From assembly GCA_032718475.1 (NCBI GenBank), contig JAUCBJ010006041.1:1-51705 (forward strand): DNA of 51,705 nucleotides, given 5' to 3'. The notes under the pieces were generated by a model. The model was not told where the DNA came from. It worked only from the letters and a program-made list of their open reading frames with translations, and ran no database searches. Both the position numbers and the translations under genes were made by a program. The DNA is from Nemertoderma westbladi (lineage: Eukaryota; Xenacoelomorpha; Nemertodermatida; Nemertodermatidae). The first letter of the stretch is position 1, and the number at the start of each line of letters is the position of its first letter. This document shows positions 20,601-29,836 of this stretch, one piece after another.

Positions 20601-21681
20601 GAGATAAAGTAGCAAATGAACCAGCAGTACCGCCCGAAACGACCTGTCGATTCCAGGGTTCGGGATCGGAATTTTCGATAGAAGCGATATGTTCGATTTC
20701 GTCCTGTAGCGCTTGACGTAGATCATCCAGCGACCAGTAGATAGATCTGGCTGCTCGATTTATGTTGTCCTTAATTTTCATGGGAAGTTTACGGAGAAGG
20801 ATTTCCACCAACAGGAACCCAGCATCCTCAATATTTCCCTTAACGTTTTGAATACCACGGATTTGGGCTTCATATTTCGATCTAAAAGTTGCCAGTCCTT
20901 TAGTCGTGGGAAGTGGCTCCTCTAGATCGAATAACGTGTGTATACGTGCTCGTAGGATGAGCTGTGGTTTTCTGTATGTGTTCTTTAGAAGACTTATTGC
21001 TTCGTTGTAGTCGTCGTTCGAACGTTGAAAGTTGCTAACCAAACAAGCAGCGTTTCCCGACAGCTGTCCTTCCAGATAAGTAAACTTAGTGGCTCCCGCT
21101 AGGTCCTTTCTTGAATGGACGGAGTCGTCGAACTGGTCCCAGAAACTGTTCCATTGGAGAGGATCTCCACTAAATACTGGAAGTTGTAGCGTTGGAAGTT
21201 TTTGTTTTGTAGTCGTTCGTTGATTCGGATTCATAGTCGTTATGTTACCAGTATCTACAGCTGTGGGTTGCCGATCTCCGTGATCGCTACTGGTACCACC
21301 CAGCTGTGACACTGGATAAAAAGTATAATTACCGCCGCTTTGGATAAAAGTTTCCGCTCGTCGTACCGCTGACGAGATTTTAGAGCTTTCGTCCTCCGCA
21401 ATCTCGACCTCGATAACTATGTCGTCAGGATCGATATCGTTTTGAATGGTATCGTTTATATCATTCAACTTCGTCGATACATTACGCAGTGATTCAACCA
21501 CGTCGCGGATCGATTCGAAATCTGGGTTAATCACGTACGACTTAGTAGCGACGTTGTCATATAGCAACTCGTTTAGTTGCTTTAATGACCGAGTGACGAC
21601 ACTTCTATACCCTGCCCGTTGACGCTTTAAAACTGTGAGGTCTTTAGTAGTCGACATTATGACTACGACATTACGTATCAT
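17623..21681 (-). CDS. BEL/Pao Gag-protease-RT-RNase H polyprotein
   Basis: A 1352-residue minus-strand ORF. A DUF1759-type Gag core spans ~162-345, with LPTLQLPVFSGDPLQW and, further on, LLRKLPMKIKDNI. Zinc-binding motifs start ~367 (CYLCNGEHTVRDC and CRVCNGAHHTTLH). The DUF1758-type protease with FDQGSQRSFI is near 495. The RT begins before ~800, with CAIADIEKAFLQIGL at ~840. RNase H has LWTDSQLVLHWV at ~1160. The catalytic YVDN/YVDD box appears as ANVDNLQ near 920, apparently with the tyrosine lost through a small deletion. The start is probably the ATG at residue 9 (MSTTKDL). The frame ends before integrase because of a frameshift. Confidence 0.9.
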   Translation of the reverse strand: MIRNVVVIMSTTKDLTVLKRQRAGYRSVVTRSLKQLNELLYDNVATKSYVINPDFESIRDVVESLRNVSTKLNDINDTIQNDIDPDDIVIEVEIAEDESSKISSAVRRAETFIQSGGNYTFYPVSQLGGTSSDHGDRQPTAVDTGNITTMNPNQRTTTKQKLPTLQLPVFSGDPLQWNSFWDQFDDSVHSRKDLAGATKFTYLEGQLSGNAACLVSNFQRSNDDYNEAISLLKNTYRKPQLILRARIHTLFDLEEPLPTTKGLATFRSKYEAQIRGIQNVKGNIEDAGFLLVEILLRKLPMKIKDNINRAARSIYWSLDDLRQALQDEIEHIASIENSDPEPWNRQVVSGGTAGSFATLSRDSSRSATPRCYLCNGEHTVRDCTEYSSPAKRRDRAIQLRLCINCLQHKFVKGTRCSRIGRCRVCNGAHHTTLHINKKPNHKQSDSKRTHTPTGTSAISNQDSSLSSLVSDQQSTLLPMALITIINRAQTCQVRALFDQGSQRSFILKSLVNQLHLPIVDKVKLAIDGFNSSGNPHTYDIATFATESADADGLIDLNALVIDSLPSRLSTHGRTELVETLLSRGFQLADPRTGDAINDINVLIGADQYFKFFPAKCISENLYIIPSKVGDVLVGQVQNRNENICTNQYTNVVTVLTVGNRNDNLLIDIEKLWKFDTIGIRYDNIDVNEDIAVKDFEKSVTFSNGMYSTKLPWKPNCQTLPINFGLSYKRLQCNLCKLRKTPELLSCYDNILKDQLRRDFIELVEVNSPNEPSDIHSGSVVHYLPHRGVLKPDSSTTPLRIVYDCSSRSAPNYPSLNDNLYSGPDLNNLLCNLLLRFRLHPYCAIADIEKAFLQIGLDQSDRDCTRFLWIQDPFDPFSQLVTYRFKVILFGATCSQFLLNATIKYHLNKYSSNIAEKISEANVDNLQCMEPTETELIDIYRQSKQILTEGGFPLRQWVTNSPKLQEIIVTNNDGPKTYKSTVKLLGMLWHITEDKLGFVSNEIISPDIITKRVIVSLSAKVFDPYGFLLPITIRSRILIQQLWRLQLDWDATIPSDLVSVWNLLLTDLNGAAMLTIPRQLPLAPIIDLHCFSDASKKAFGAVIYIVNENGSFFITAKARVTPIKQSKPSLPNLELIAFNIGARLVNYISDVYSSIFTPRSLNLWTDSQLVLHWVNSTKVLKPIRKTRVDEIHRLVPMATFRYVPTKDNPADLLTRGISYSQFLTSNIWVNGPDWLITPCDWPQQPSYGFEHETAGLVSSSISVVVDSLSETESKVYHVNKPMIDISTFNSYNKLINVTAWVIKFISCCKIKTKSTNTWKSGNKFPSLSVSDINSAQTYSVIGFVKFSTKHFIL

Positions 21682-21693
21682 TAACGTTTATTA

Positions 21694-21713
21694 GAATGGG
21701 TCACCGCACCAAA
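21694..21713 (-). promoter_or_regulatory. BEL primer-binding site
   Basis: Directly inside the 5' LTR, after two T residues, the minus strand reads TGGTGCGGTGACCC. It starts with TGG as expected for complementarity to a tRNA 3' CCA end. I cannot assign the tRNA. Confidence 0.6.
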
Positions 21714-21919
21714 TGTTCAGAATGTTCGGGAATGGCAGAACATAAATATAATATATATATAAAACATGACCTCGATCAGTACAGCAGTATATTAAGCTTA
21801 GGCAAGGTAATACATAATATTGAATAGTAAACACTGAAACTCTCAGTACCGTAGTAGAAGTACTTGTTATAATAATAGGAGCCTTATATAGGGTGGTAAT
21901 ATATACTGTATTTGTTACA
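21714..21919 (-). repeat. BEL 5' LTR
   Basis: 206-bp LTR at the transcription-start side of the minus-strand element. It pairs with 15645-15850 at about 98.5 percent identity. Confidence 0.9.
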
Positions 21920-22311
21920 GGGGGGGGGGGGGGGGGGGGGAACACTCCCACAGAGGTGAGAGACGAGAATTAGGTTATTGGCCAATCAGAGCCAAAGTAA
22001 CTGCATCCGCTAAGTAATCAGGCCACAAGTACAGTAGGTAATCAAATATATTACCGGTTAGTGCTTGTGCCCCTTTCAGTCATCTCAGTCACACAGTGGG
22101 GACCAGTGACATTTTGTACCGTCACCGTTACTGTCAGATTATCTCATTACTGCTGTACTGCAACTGCATTATCTATATTACCGTGCTAACATATATCTCA
22201 TTACCGTTAATCTATAACAATATCAAGATAACAACAACAAACTATCTTCTTTCCAACAACGCGGTGACGCATAACTTAATTCACCGGTCGGGATCCCCTG
22301 ATCCCGTCACA
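21920..22311 (+). repeat. X 3' LTR, second part
   Basis: This resumes with 21 G and runs to CCCGTCACA at 22311. The inverted termini TGTGA...TCACA identify the end. The next base begins LINE RT sequence, so this is a genuine integration boundary. Confidence 0.65.
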
Positions 22312-23296
22312 GTTAGTATGGCGTCAGTAGTGGTAATTTGTTTACGGAATCCGTGTTGAGCTGAAGAAAGTAGGGAATATTTATTTAAGTATGCCATTAA
22401 TTGAATATTAATTAGTCTTTCATAGATTTTAGTGAAGATTGGTAAAATTGAAATTGGACGGTAATTATATTTGTCTGTCGGATCACCTGACTTATAAATA
22501 GGTATTATTTTAGCCTTTTTTAGAATTTGCGGATAAAATCCATTTAAAATAGATAATTTAATTAAATATGTGAGGTGTGGAGCTATTATGTGTGCTGCTA
22601 ATTTAACCAGTGAAACGGGAAATTCATCATAAGTAGATACATTATTGTCTATGTCAAGTAAAAAATAAACAATTTCTATTTCACATGGTTCTAAAAGAGA
22701 AAAGGAATTATATTTACTATTTTTAATGAAGCGAGTTGGTTGTCTATTAGATTTTGGAATTTTGTCGGCAAGTTGAGGTCCTATAGATGAAAAATGAGAA
22801 TTAAAAATATCGGCAATTAATGCACTATCACTCGTGGTTGTACCGGATTGGTCTGTTTTGATTTTGATTGGGCTAGATAACTTTTTTGATCGATGTAGAG
22901 CTGAGTTTATGGTTTTCCACGTTTTTTTCGAGCTATTTCTGTTTTTAATAAATTCATTTTCATAAAAGTTTTTTTCTGCAGCACGAAGAGATTTTGTTAA
23001 TTTATTTCTATAGCAGGAGTATTGCGATAATTTTAAGTTAGATGGGTTTGACATTAACGCAGCGTATAAATTATTTTTTTTTATTACACATTTTACTAGA
23101 TTTGTGGTCATCCATGGCTTTTTGGGAATAAATTTTGTTTTAATTTCCTTTTTTGGTAGGTGTTTAGTGCACAATGAGTTGAAGTTTTCATAAAAAATTG
23201 AAAATTTATCTTCCTTTGCTATTGAATCTTCGTTATAAGTCCAGTTATTTTTGTTTTGAAGATCCGATAAAAAACTTTTTTGGTTGAATTTTCTGT
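22312..23296 (-). pseudogene. LINE reverse-transcriptase domain, copy 2
   Basis: An open minus-strand frame of ~290 residues (23174 to 22312) includes a linker with KKPWMTTNLVKCVIKKNN and the RT start IIPIYKSGDPTDKYNYRPIS. It then runs through SSAQHGFRKQ and TTTDAILTV, where it ends at the LTR of X copy B. The catalytic FADD half is therefore missing. The clade is jockey/CR1/L2-like. The upstream frame (23175-23296) links to the endonuclease but is shifted. Confidence 0.8.
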
Positions 23297-24220
23297 AATC
23301 AAATGTAGTACGTTTTGGTTCAGATGAGGTTAGGTAGGAATCAAAATCATTAATTAAAATGTGGCCAAGTGATCCGTGGTACCTATTTGAGTCAGGAAAA
23401 CTCCGGCGGAAACGAACTTGTCGGTAATATTTGTGGATATGTGGTCGATCAGTGATTTTGAATATAGAGTGATTCTCGTTGCCTGCTTAATTATCTGTTG
23501 AAACCCGTATGTGTGTAATATGTTATTGTAGTTTTTCGTTGATAAGTTATGTTTTAAGGTATCGATGTTTATATCACCTGTAATAATTGTATCGTATTTA
23601 AGATCAGAAATAATGTTAAGATTGCGGTTAAAATTCGTCTAAGAATTTAACTTCTGGGCAAGTATCTGGTCGGTAAATTGTTCCTATGAGTAATGGTTTT
23701 CTGTTAGTGCTGTTTACTCCGCCTGGTTTCAGTAGTACCCAAGAAGATTCACATCCATCCAAATTAAATTTTGTCTGTATAGAATATTGTAGTCCGTCTT
23801 TGATATAGATTGCGGTTCCGCCCCTGTCCAATTTCCCGTATAGTCTATTATTTGTGAGAGGTCCACTGTATCCGTCAAGTTTAGTTAAAGAGAGGTCTGT
23901 TTCGTCAGTAAGAAATGTCTCTGTAAAAGTTAATATGTCAAACTGTTTATTAAGTAAATCTAAATGAGTTGTTGTATCCTGAAAGTTTTTCCGGAGACTT
24001 CTGCAGTTTAGGTGGAAAACGGATAGTTGCTTCTTATTACTGGTCTGTTGGTCTACTAGGGTATTGAATGAGTCTTGATTATAGCAGTCAGAGCTGTTAA
24101 TTGTGGAAAATAAATTACTGTCTGGGTCAATCGAATGAAAATGGTTACTTGAATCTGTGAAGTCGATATTGTCATTATTGTTGTCGTCATTAGATGGGAA
24201 TATATCAGTATCAGAACAAC
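23297..24220 (-). pseudogene. LINE endonuclease domain, copy 2
   Basis: Nearly identical to 9297-10220, with the same motifs (TETFLTDE, GGTAIYIKDG, TGDINID). It has additional small indels: a base change pattern near 23632 breaks the frame that is open in copy 1, and two bases are missing near 23488. Confidence 0.75.
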
Positions 24221-24430
24221 ATTATGCAACGTGGAGCATAGTTAATTATAAACCACGACTCTAATCAATATGTAATAATCCCATCTGTGTAATCTTCTCT
24301 AGTATTAAAAACATATGTCGTGTTTATCCGTCAAGCATTCGCCTGCGTTAATTCCTCTGTAAATTACCTAATTGATTAGCAACATCATCTCCTAACTTAT
24401 TATACATTGTTTGGATAAGTTTTAAATATA

Positions 24431-25103
24431 TGTGGCTGGCCACGAGAAAAGGGACCCTTATGTCGCAAAACCTGATTCTGAGATAATCGCGTTTAAAGTT
24501 TCCCTCTATTTTTGAACAAATTTAATTGGATTATCAATTTAGAAATGTATAAAACGATGAGGGAAATTCAAATTGGTTCTGATATTCAAGATACCTAGGA
24601 AAGAACTAATTAAATTAAATAAATTAAATTTTGAAATCTTAAATTTTGTAATCCCAATAATGAATTCAAAATACAAATAATTTTAAATTTTGGTAAAAAA
24701 ATTTATCTTTTTGAACAAATTTTAAATAAAAAAAATTTTTTTTTGGTTACATGTTTTTTTGAAAATTTTGCAAAAATTTTTGTTAAAATAGTTCATGAAC
24801 AATATTAGTTTCAAAGTGTTAAAAGTTGCATAAAAAGCCGAATAAAATTGAGCTGCCTAACTATATAGTAAGAATTGCTATGATATTATTAATATTTTCC
24901 ATTTTTTTTAATAATCGCTTATTATAAAATTTTTTTGCTACCCGATTCACCTTCACATAAATCGCTATAACTTTTTTTTGGAAATAGATATTGAGACATC
25001 ATTTTTTTTGTTAAAATCTCTGGAAAATTCTGCATCTCATAGGCCTAATAACTCAAAATCGACCTCCGGTGACATAAGGTCCCTTTTCTCGTGGCCAGCC
25101 ACA
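24431..25103. mobile_element. 673-bp terminal-inverted-repeat element
   Basis: The ends are inverted copies of ~33 bp beginning TGTGGCTGGCCACGAGAAAA, differing by one base insertion. It is flanked by TA (or ATATG, depending on how the boundary is drawn). The unoccupied site exists in the duplicate at 10421-10435, which proves insertion. The interior is very AT-rich and encodes nothing. Confidence 0.9.
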
Positions 25104-25400
25104 TATGCAATCTACCAGCAACCAGCAATAATTCTTATTTTTTCGAAAAGTAATTGAAATTTGTAAATTGTAAAATTTATTATTTTGATTGAAGGAAGTT
25201 TTAATAATCGCTATATATATATAATTCGGGAACCAGTTATATATTTAACTTTTTGTGCGATTTATCAAACGGCAGACCGGTAAGTTTTATAATAAACATT
25301 GCAGGTGATAACTGAGGTTTATTTTCGGATAAGGATTTAGTAGAAGCCCATACATTAGGTTGATGGCGAGGTTGGGTTGATGATCAAGAGTTCCAAAAGA

Positions 25401-27015
25401 AGCTGTTGCAGTGTACTAAGTTGCAGTGTGCTAAGTTGCATTGTTCTAAGTTGCAGTGTGCTAAGTTGCAGTGTGCTAAGTTGCAGTGTGCTAAGTTGCA
25501 GTGTGCTAAGTTGCAGTGTGCTAAGTTGCATTGTGCTAAGTTGCAGTGTGCTAAGTTTCAGTGTGCTAAGTTGCAGTGTGCTAAGTTGCAGTGTGCTAAG
25601 TTGCAGTGTGCTAAGTTGCATTGTGCTAAGTTGCAGTGTGCTAAGTTGCAGTGTGCTAAGTTGCAGTGTGCTAAGATGCAGTGTGCTAAGTTGCAGTGTG
25701 CTAAGTTGCAGTGTGCTAAGTTACAGTGTGCTAAGTTGCAGTGTGCTAAGTTGCAGTGTGCTAAGTTGCGGTGTTCTAAGTTGCAGTGTGCTAAGTTGCA
25801 GTGTGCTAAGTTGCAGTGTGCTAAGTTGCAGTGTGCTAAGAGGCAGTGTGCTAAGTTGCAGTGTGCTAAGTTGCAGTGTGCTAAGTTGCAGTGTGCTAAG
25901 TTGCAGTGTGCTAAGTTGCATTGTGCTAAGTTGCAGTGTGCTAAGTTTCAGTGTGCTAAGTTGCAGTGTGCTAAGTTGCAGTGTGCTAAGTTGCAGTGTG
26001 CTAAGTTGCAGTGTGCTAAGTTGCAGTGTGCTAAGTTTCAGTGTGCTAAGTTGCAGTGTTCTAAGTTGCAGTGTGCTAAGTTGCAATGGGCTAAGTAGCA
26101 GTGTGCTAAGTAGTAGTGTGCTAGGTTGCAGTGTGCTAAGTTGCAGTGTGCTAAGTATCAGTGTGCTAAGTAGCAGTGTGCTAAGTAGCAGTGTGCTAAG
26201 TAGCAGTGTGCTAAGTAGCAGTGTGCTAAGTTGCAGTGTTCTAAGTTGCTGTGTGCTGAGTTGCAGTGTGCTAAGTTGCAGTGTGCTCAGTAGCAGTGTG
26301 CTGAGTTGCAGTGTGCTAAGTTGCAGTGTGCTAAGTTGCAGTGTTCTAAGTTGCAGTGTGCTAAGTTGCAATGGGCTAAGTAGCAGTGTGCTAAGTAGTA
26401 GTGTGCTAAGTTGCAGTGTGCTAAGTTGCACTGTGCTAAGTTTCAGTGTGCTAAGTTGCAGTGTTCTAAGTTGCAGTGTTCTAAGTTGCAGTGTGCTAAG
26501 TTGCAGTGTGCTAAGTTGCAGAGTGCTAAGTAGCAGTGTGCTGAGTTGCAGTGTGCTAAGTTGCATTGTTCTAAGTTGCAGTGTGCTAAGTTGCAATGGG
26601 CTAAGTAGCAGTGTGCTAAGTAGTAGTGTGCTAAGTGGCAGTGTGCTAAGTAGCGGTGTGCTAAGTAGCAGTGTGCTAAGAAGCAGTGTGCTAAGTAGCA
26701 GTGTGCTAAGTTGCAGTGTGCTAAGTTGCAGTGTGCTAAGTGGCAGTGTGCTAAGTAGCGGTGTGCTAAGTAGCAGTGTGCTAAGCAGCAGTGTGCTAAG
26801 TAGCAGTGTGCTGAGTTGCAGTGTGCTAAGTTGTAGTGTGCTAAGTTGCAGTGTTCTAAGTTGCAGTGTGCTAAGTTGCAATGGGCTAAGTAGCAGTGTG
26901 CTAAGTAGTAGTGTGCTAAGTGGCAGTGTGCTAAGTAGCGGTGTGCTAAGTAGCAGTGTGCTAAGTAGCAGTGTGCTAAGTTGCAGTGTGCTAAGTTGCA
27001 GTATGCTAAGTGTGC
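25401..27015. repeat. 15-bp minisatellite, long array
   Basis: About 107 head-to-tail 15-bp units of the GTGCTAAGTTGCAGT type. Higher-order blocks are visible: segments with GTAGCAGT variants repeat together at ~26090-26230, 26370-26410, 26600-26700 and 26880-26980. Several frames stay open across it only because 15 is a multiple of three. It lies upstream of the endonuclease region of the minus-strand LINE. Confidence 0.95.
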
Positions 27016-27844
27016 AGCATCACAAAACTTCTTCAGAAATTATATAATCAATCAGCATTGACTGAGGACATTAAAGATTCCAAACAAAGTAAGAAGGAAT
27101 CATTGATGAGGAATTATCTACAAAAAAATAGGCGTCTAGCCAACGTCTTTGTAGACTTTCTGTTTGCTCCGTTTAAACTCTTATGTTAATTCGACATGGA
27201 TGTTAGACCACTTAAATCTATTTCCTTATTAATTTCTTATCTTCAAATTTTGTTGGGTAAAGTAAATAGGGTAAATAAATTTATTTACATTCGCTTCTGG
27301 AATAATTATCTTGTGTTTGCCAAACTAACTATGTGTGCAAAGTTCAAAAGAGAATAAATAATGTATCTTATTATGCATATTCATAGTAAATATAAATATA
27401 AAAAATTTTAAAAATGTTGTATTGTTTACAATATTTTCAGTAAGGCCTACCTCGCCCAGAAACTACAAACTAGTAAGAGATTCCGATTTATATTTCAAAA
27501 AGAACAGAAATAAATTTAAGAAATTCTCCAAAAATGTTGGGAGACTTAGAGCTCAATTGTGGCACAAATACATTTAAAATAAATTTTAAATATTATAAAA
27601 AATCTCCAATTAACATAAACCCATTATCCCAATTTCATCACAATTCACAACATTTCGGTGAAAACGGAACCAGGTTATGCGGTTATGTTTATGTACTACA
27701 ATTATAATAATAATCAAATATTAATTAATAACTGAATAATTTATAAATTACAATAGCATTTATTATTGCAGGATAAAAGAATCCGTGTGGCTGTAATTAT
27801 TTACTCGATACGTTTATGCTGAAGACACCCATCCAAATCCGAAG
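27016..27844. other. AT-rich non-coding stretch
   Basis: No reading frame, repeat or RNA gene is recognised. The composition is strongly AT-biased. Confidence 0.6.
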
Positions 27845-28129
27845 ATGTATGTTTGTGGCGGAGGCCAACTGCTTGTAATTCTATCAGCTCTTAACTTTGG
27901 TAGTTATGGATTTTTCATACCTCCAGCAGACAAGCTTGCAGCAGAAGCAATGATCGACATCATTAATGGAGAAACAGAGACAACACAGCAGCAGCAAACC
28001 TGGGCTCCACCAACCAGTGAACAGGTGAAAACTTACAACACTAATTTAAATGTAAATTATTGTATAATGTTAATTTTACAAGGTAAATTAAAATTTATCT
28101 TGTTAATAATAAAATATTTAACAAGATAA
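27845..28129 (+). CDS. Small ORF, possible first exon
   Basis: This 94-residue frame starts with a hydrophobic stretch resembling a signal peptide (QLLVILSALNFGSYGFF). A Gln/Thr-rich segment follows. A CAG|GTGAAA splice-donor-like sequence occurs at about 28022-28030. The remaining residues after that point look intron-like (AT-rich). No family is recognised. It may be chance, and no partner exon can be shown. Confidence 0.2.
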   Translation: MYVCGGGQLLVILSALNFGSYGFFIPPADKLAAEAMIDIINGETETTQQQQTWAPPTSEQVKTYNTNLNVNYCIMLILQGKLKFILLIIKYLTR

Positions 28130-28167
28130 ATCTACAATAGATAGCGTTATTATTATATTACGACTAT

Positions 28168-28246
28168 GGATTACGTATGGTATCCATGGTGATCCATATG
28201 GATTACGTAAGGTATCCATGGTGATCCATATGGATTACGTAAGGTA
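28168..28246. repeat. Short tandem repeat, ~33-bp unit
   Basis: A little over two copies of a unit containing GGATTACGTAAGGTATCCAT in tandem. Low-complexity neighbourhood, no gene. Confidence 0.8.
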
Positions 28247-28449
28247 TCTTGTAGTCTGATGCTAGTAAGTTGATCACTGAGCACGCAATCGGACACATCG
28301 AAAGCAATATATCCTACTGTGAACCATATTAATATTGAAATAATTCTAGGAAAAATGCAGAAAGCAGATTTTAAAGCATTTTCATTAAAACATTTCGCAC
28401 TGAAATACTTAACTTTTAATATTTTGTTTAAGTAGTCTAGATAGAACGT

Positions 28450-29379
28450 GTTGGGAAGTGGAACAATCACTTCAGCAACTTGCTTGGGCAGCCACCAAAC
28501 ATCGAGGTCAGCCCTACAAGGAAAATATATGACAAGACACTACCTATAGAAACAGGGGACTTCACACCTGCCGAACTCCAAAGAAGCATTAAAAGCATGT
28601 CCAATAATAAAGCGAGTGGATTAGATGAAATCCCAGCGGAGGTATGGAAAACCGGAGTGCTAAATAGACCATTATTGAATGTTTGCAACCGGATGTTAAA
28701 AGGGGAAAAGCCACCACCAATTTGGACTAAAGGTCAACTAAAGCCTCTCCCCAAGAAAGGAGACCTCGGCATACCAACAAACTATCGTGGGATCTGTCTG
28801 CTTGTGGTAGCTGCCAAAATATACAATAAAATGATTCTATATAGGATTAGGCCTCACATAGAGAAACTACTGCGTAAGAGCCAAAACGGATTTCGACCAA
28901 GTAGATCAACAATAGCTCAGATACTTGCACTACGGAGACTGATTGAAGGAATTAAGTCAAAGAATCTCCCCGCAGTCATGACTTTTGTGGACTTCAAGAA
29001 GGCATTCGACTCCATCCATAGAGGTAAAATGCTTGAAATCCTAAGAGCTTATGGAATACCGGAAGTAATTGTTGCTGGCATTGGATTGTTATATTGTGAC
29101 ACAGAAGCGCAGGTACTCTCATCAGATGGTGAAACTGGGTTTTTCTCAATCCTGGCTGGCGTACTGCAAGGTGACACATTAGCACCATTACTATTTGTAA
29201 TTGTGCTGGATTACGCAATGAGGACGGCCACAAAGGGTGAAGATCTGGGATTCACACTTCAAGAACGCAGAAGTAGTAGATATCCGGCAACTACAGTCAC
29301 AGACACCGACTTTGCGGATGACATCGCCCTGCTCTCTAATACGCTAGCAGATGCACAGCTTCTACTAAATAAAGTGGAG
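28450..29379 (+). pseudogene. RTE-like reverse transcriptase, 5' part of a split gene
   Basis: The open frame begins with the WNNHFSNLLG type of pre-RT motif and carries the RT domain. Visible motifs are ASGLDEIPAEVWK, LPKKGDLGIPTNYRGICLL, SQNGFRPSRST, FVDFKKAFDS, GVLQGDTLAPLLF and the catalytic FADDIALLS near 29313-29340. It is interrupted at 29379 after LLNKVE by a 4.75-kb insertion. The frame resumes at 34143 with RAAKEVG. The 5' end is probably truncated, as no endonuclease is seen upstream. Confidence 0.88.
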
Positions 29380-29434
29380 AGTGTAAAGATGATAGAAAAA
29401 ATAAAGTATTGAGGGTCTTTAGCTGGTTATATTA

Positions 29435-29439
<5 letters not shown>
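29380..29439 (+). repeat. 60-bp inverted repeat, left copy
   Basis: Perfect inverted match to 34032-34091, beginning AGTGTAAAGATGATAG. It lies between the target duplication and the (ATT)n run. Confidence 0.95.

Positions 29440-29489
<50 letters not shown>
29436..29489. repeat. (ATT)n microsatellite
   Basis: About 54 bp of ATT repeats, equal to an (AAT)n tail at the 3' end of the minus-strand LINE. Such short-repeat tails replace poly-A in CR1/L2-type elements. Confidence 0.95.
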
Positions 29490-29836
29490 GCACCTCTATA
29501 CATAATTAATTAATTTAAATGAGAAACCAGTATATAGAGGGAGAACATCACCAAGGTACAAAGTACACTAATGGGTGAAATAAAATATTACAATATAAAT
29601 TCCGCTCCTTTAAGTGAAATCAAATTATACGTACTGTACTATACGGAAAAAAACACATCCTGATAAAATTGGTGCATTAAAATTAAAATATATATATATA
29701 AATAATAAAAAATTATGTTTTATATTAGTCTAAAAATCTGTTAAAATGACTGTACGGAAGTAGATCAATCTGTAAAATTCGAGATTTAAAAATATTATAG
29801 CTGGACGCATTTACTAACTCAGGCGGCAATGAATTT

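Larger units (their letters stand above)
15645..21919 (-). mobile_element. BEL/Pao LTR retrotransposon
   Basis: A complete element on the minus strand has two 206-bp LTRs (15645-15850 and 21714-21919) that differ at about three positions, starting TGTAACAAATAC and ending CTGAACA. Between them lie Gag, protease, RT, RNase H and integrase in the BEL/Pao order. It sits inside a poly-G run, with 20 G on one side and 21 on the other, so the expected 5-bp target duplication is hidden. High LTR identity implies a recent insertion, although the reading frame is already broken at two places. Confidence 0.92.
11027..22311 (+). mobile_element. X element copy B, interrupted by a BEL element
   Basis: This LTR retroelement carries Gag, protease and a membrane-anchor segment but no RT or integrase. 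The 3' LTR begins TGTGAGCGG at 15430 after a polypurine tract and ends CCCGTCACA at 22311, giving TGTGA...TCACA inverted termini. Without the nested BEL element, the LTR is about 605 bp. The left end has no LTR or primer site and directly abuts a minisatellite, so the 5' LTR is lost. The right end sits cleanly in a LINE RT. Length without the BEL insertion is about 5 kb. Confidence 0.75.

Noticed and set aside
25377-27047. 556-codon open frame of SVLSC-type repeats and its minus-strand counterparts
   Set aside because: It is only the 15-bp satellite translated; several frames are open on both strands and no unique coding sequence flanks it.
27772-28030. Two-exon host gene with splice acceptor near 27771 and donor near 28024
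   Set aside because: The signals are short and the proposed 5' part has stops in all frames. Only a low-confidence ORF was kept.
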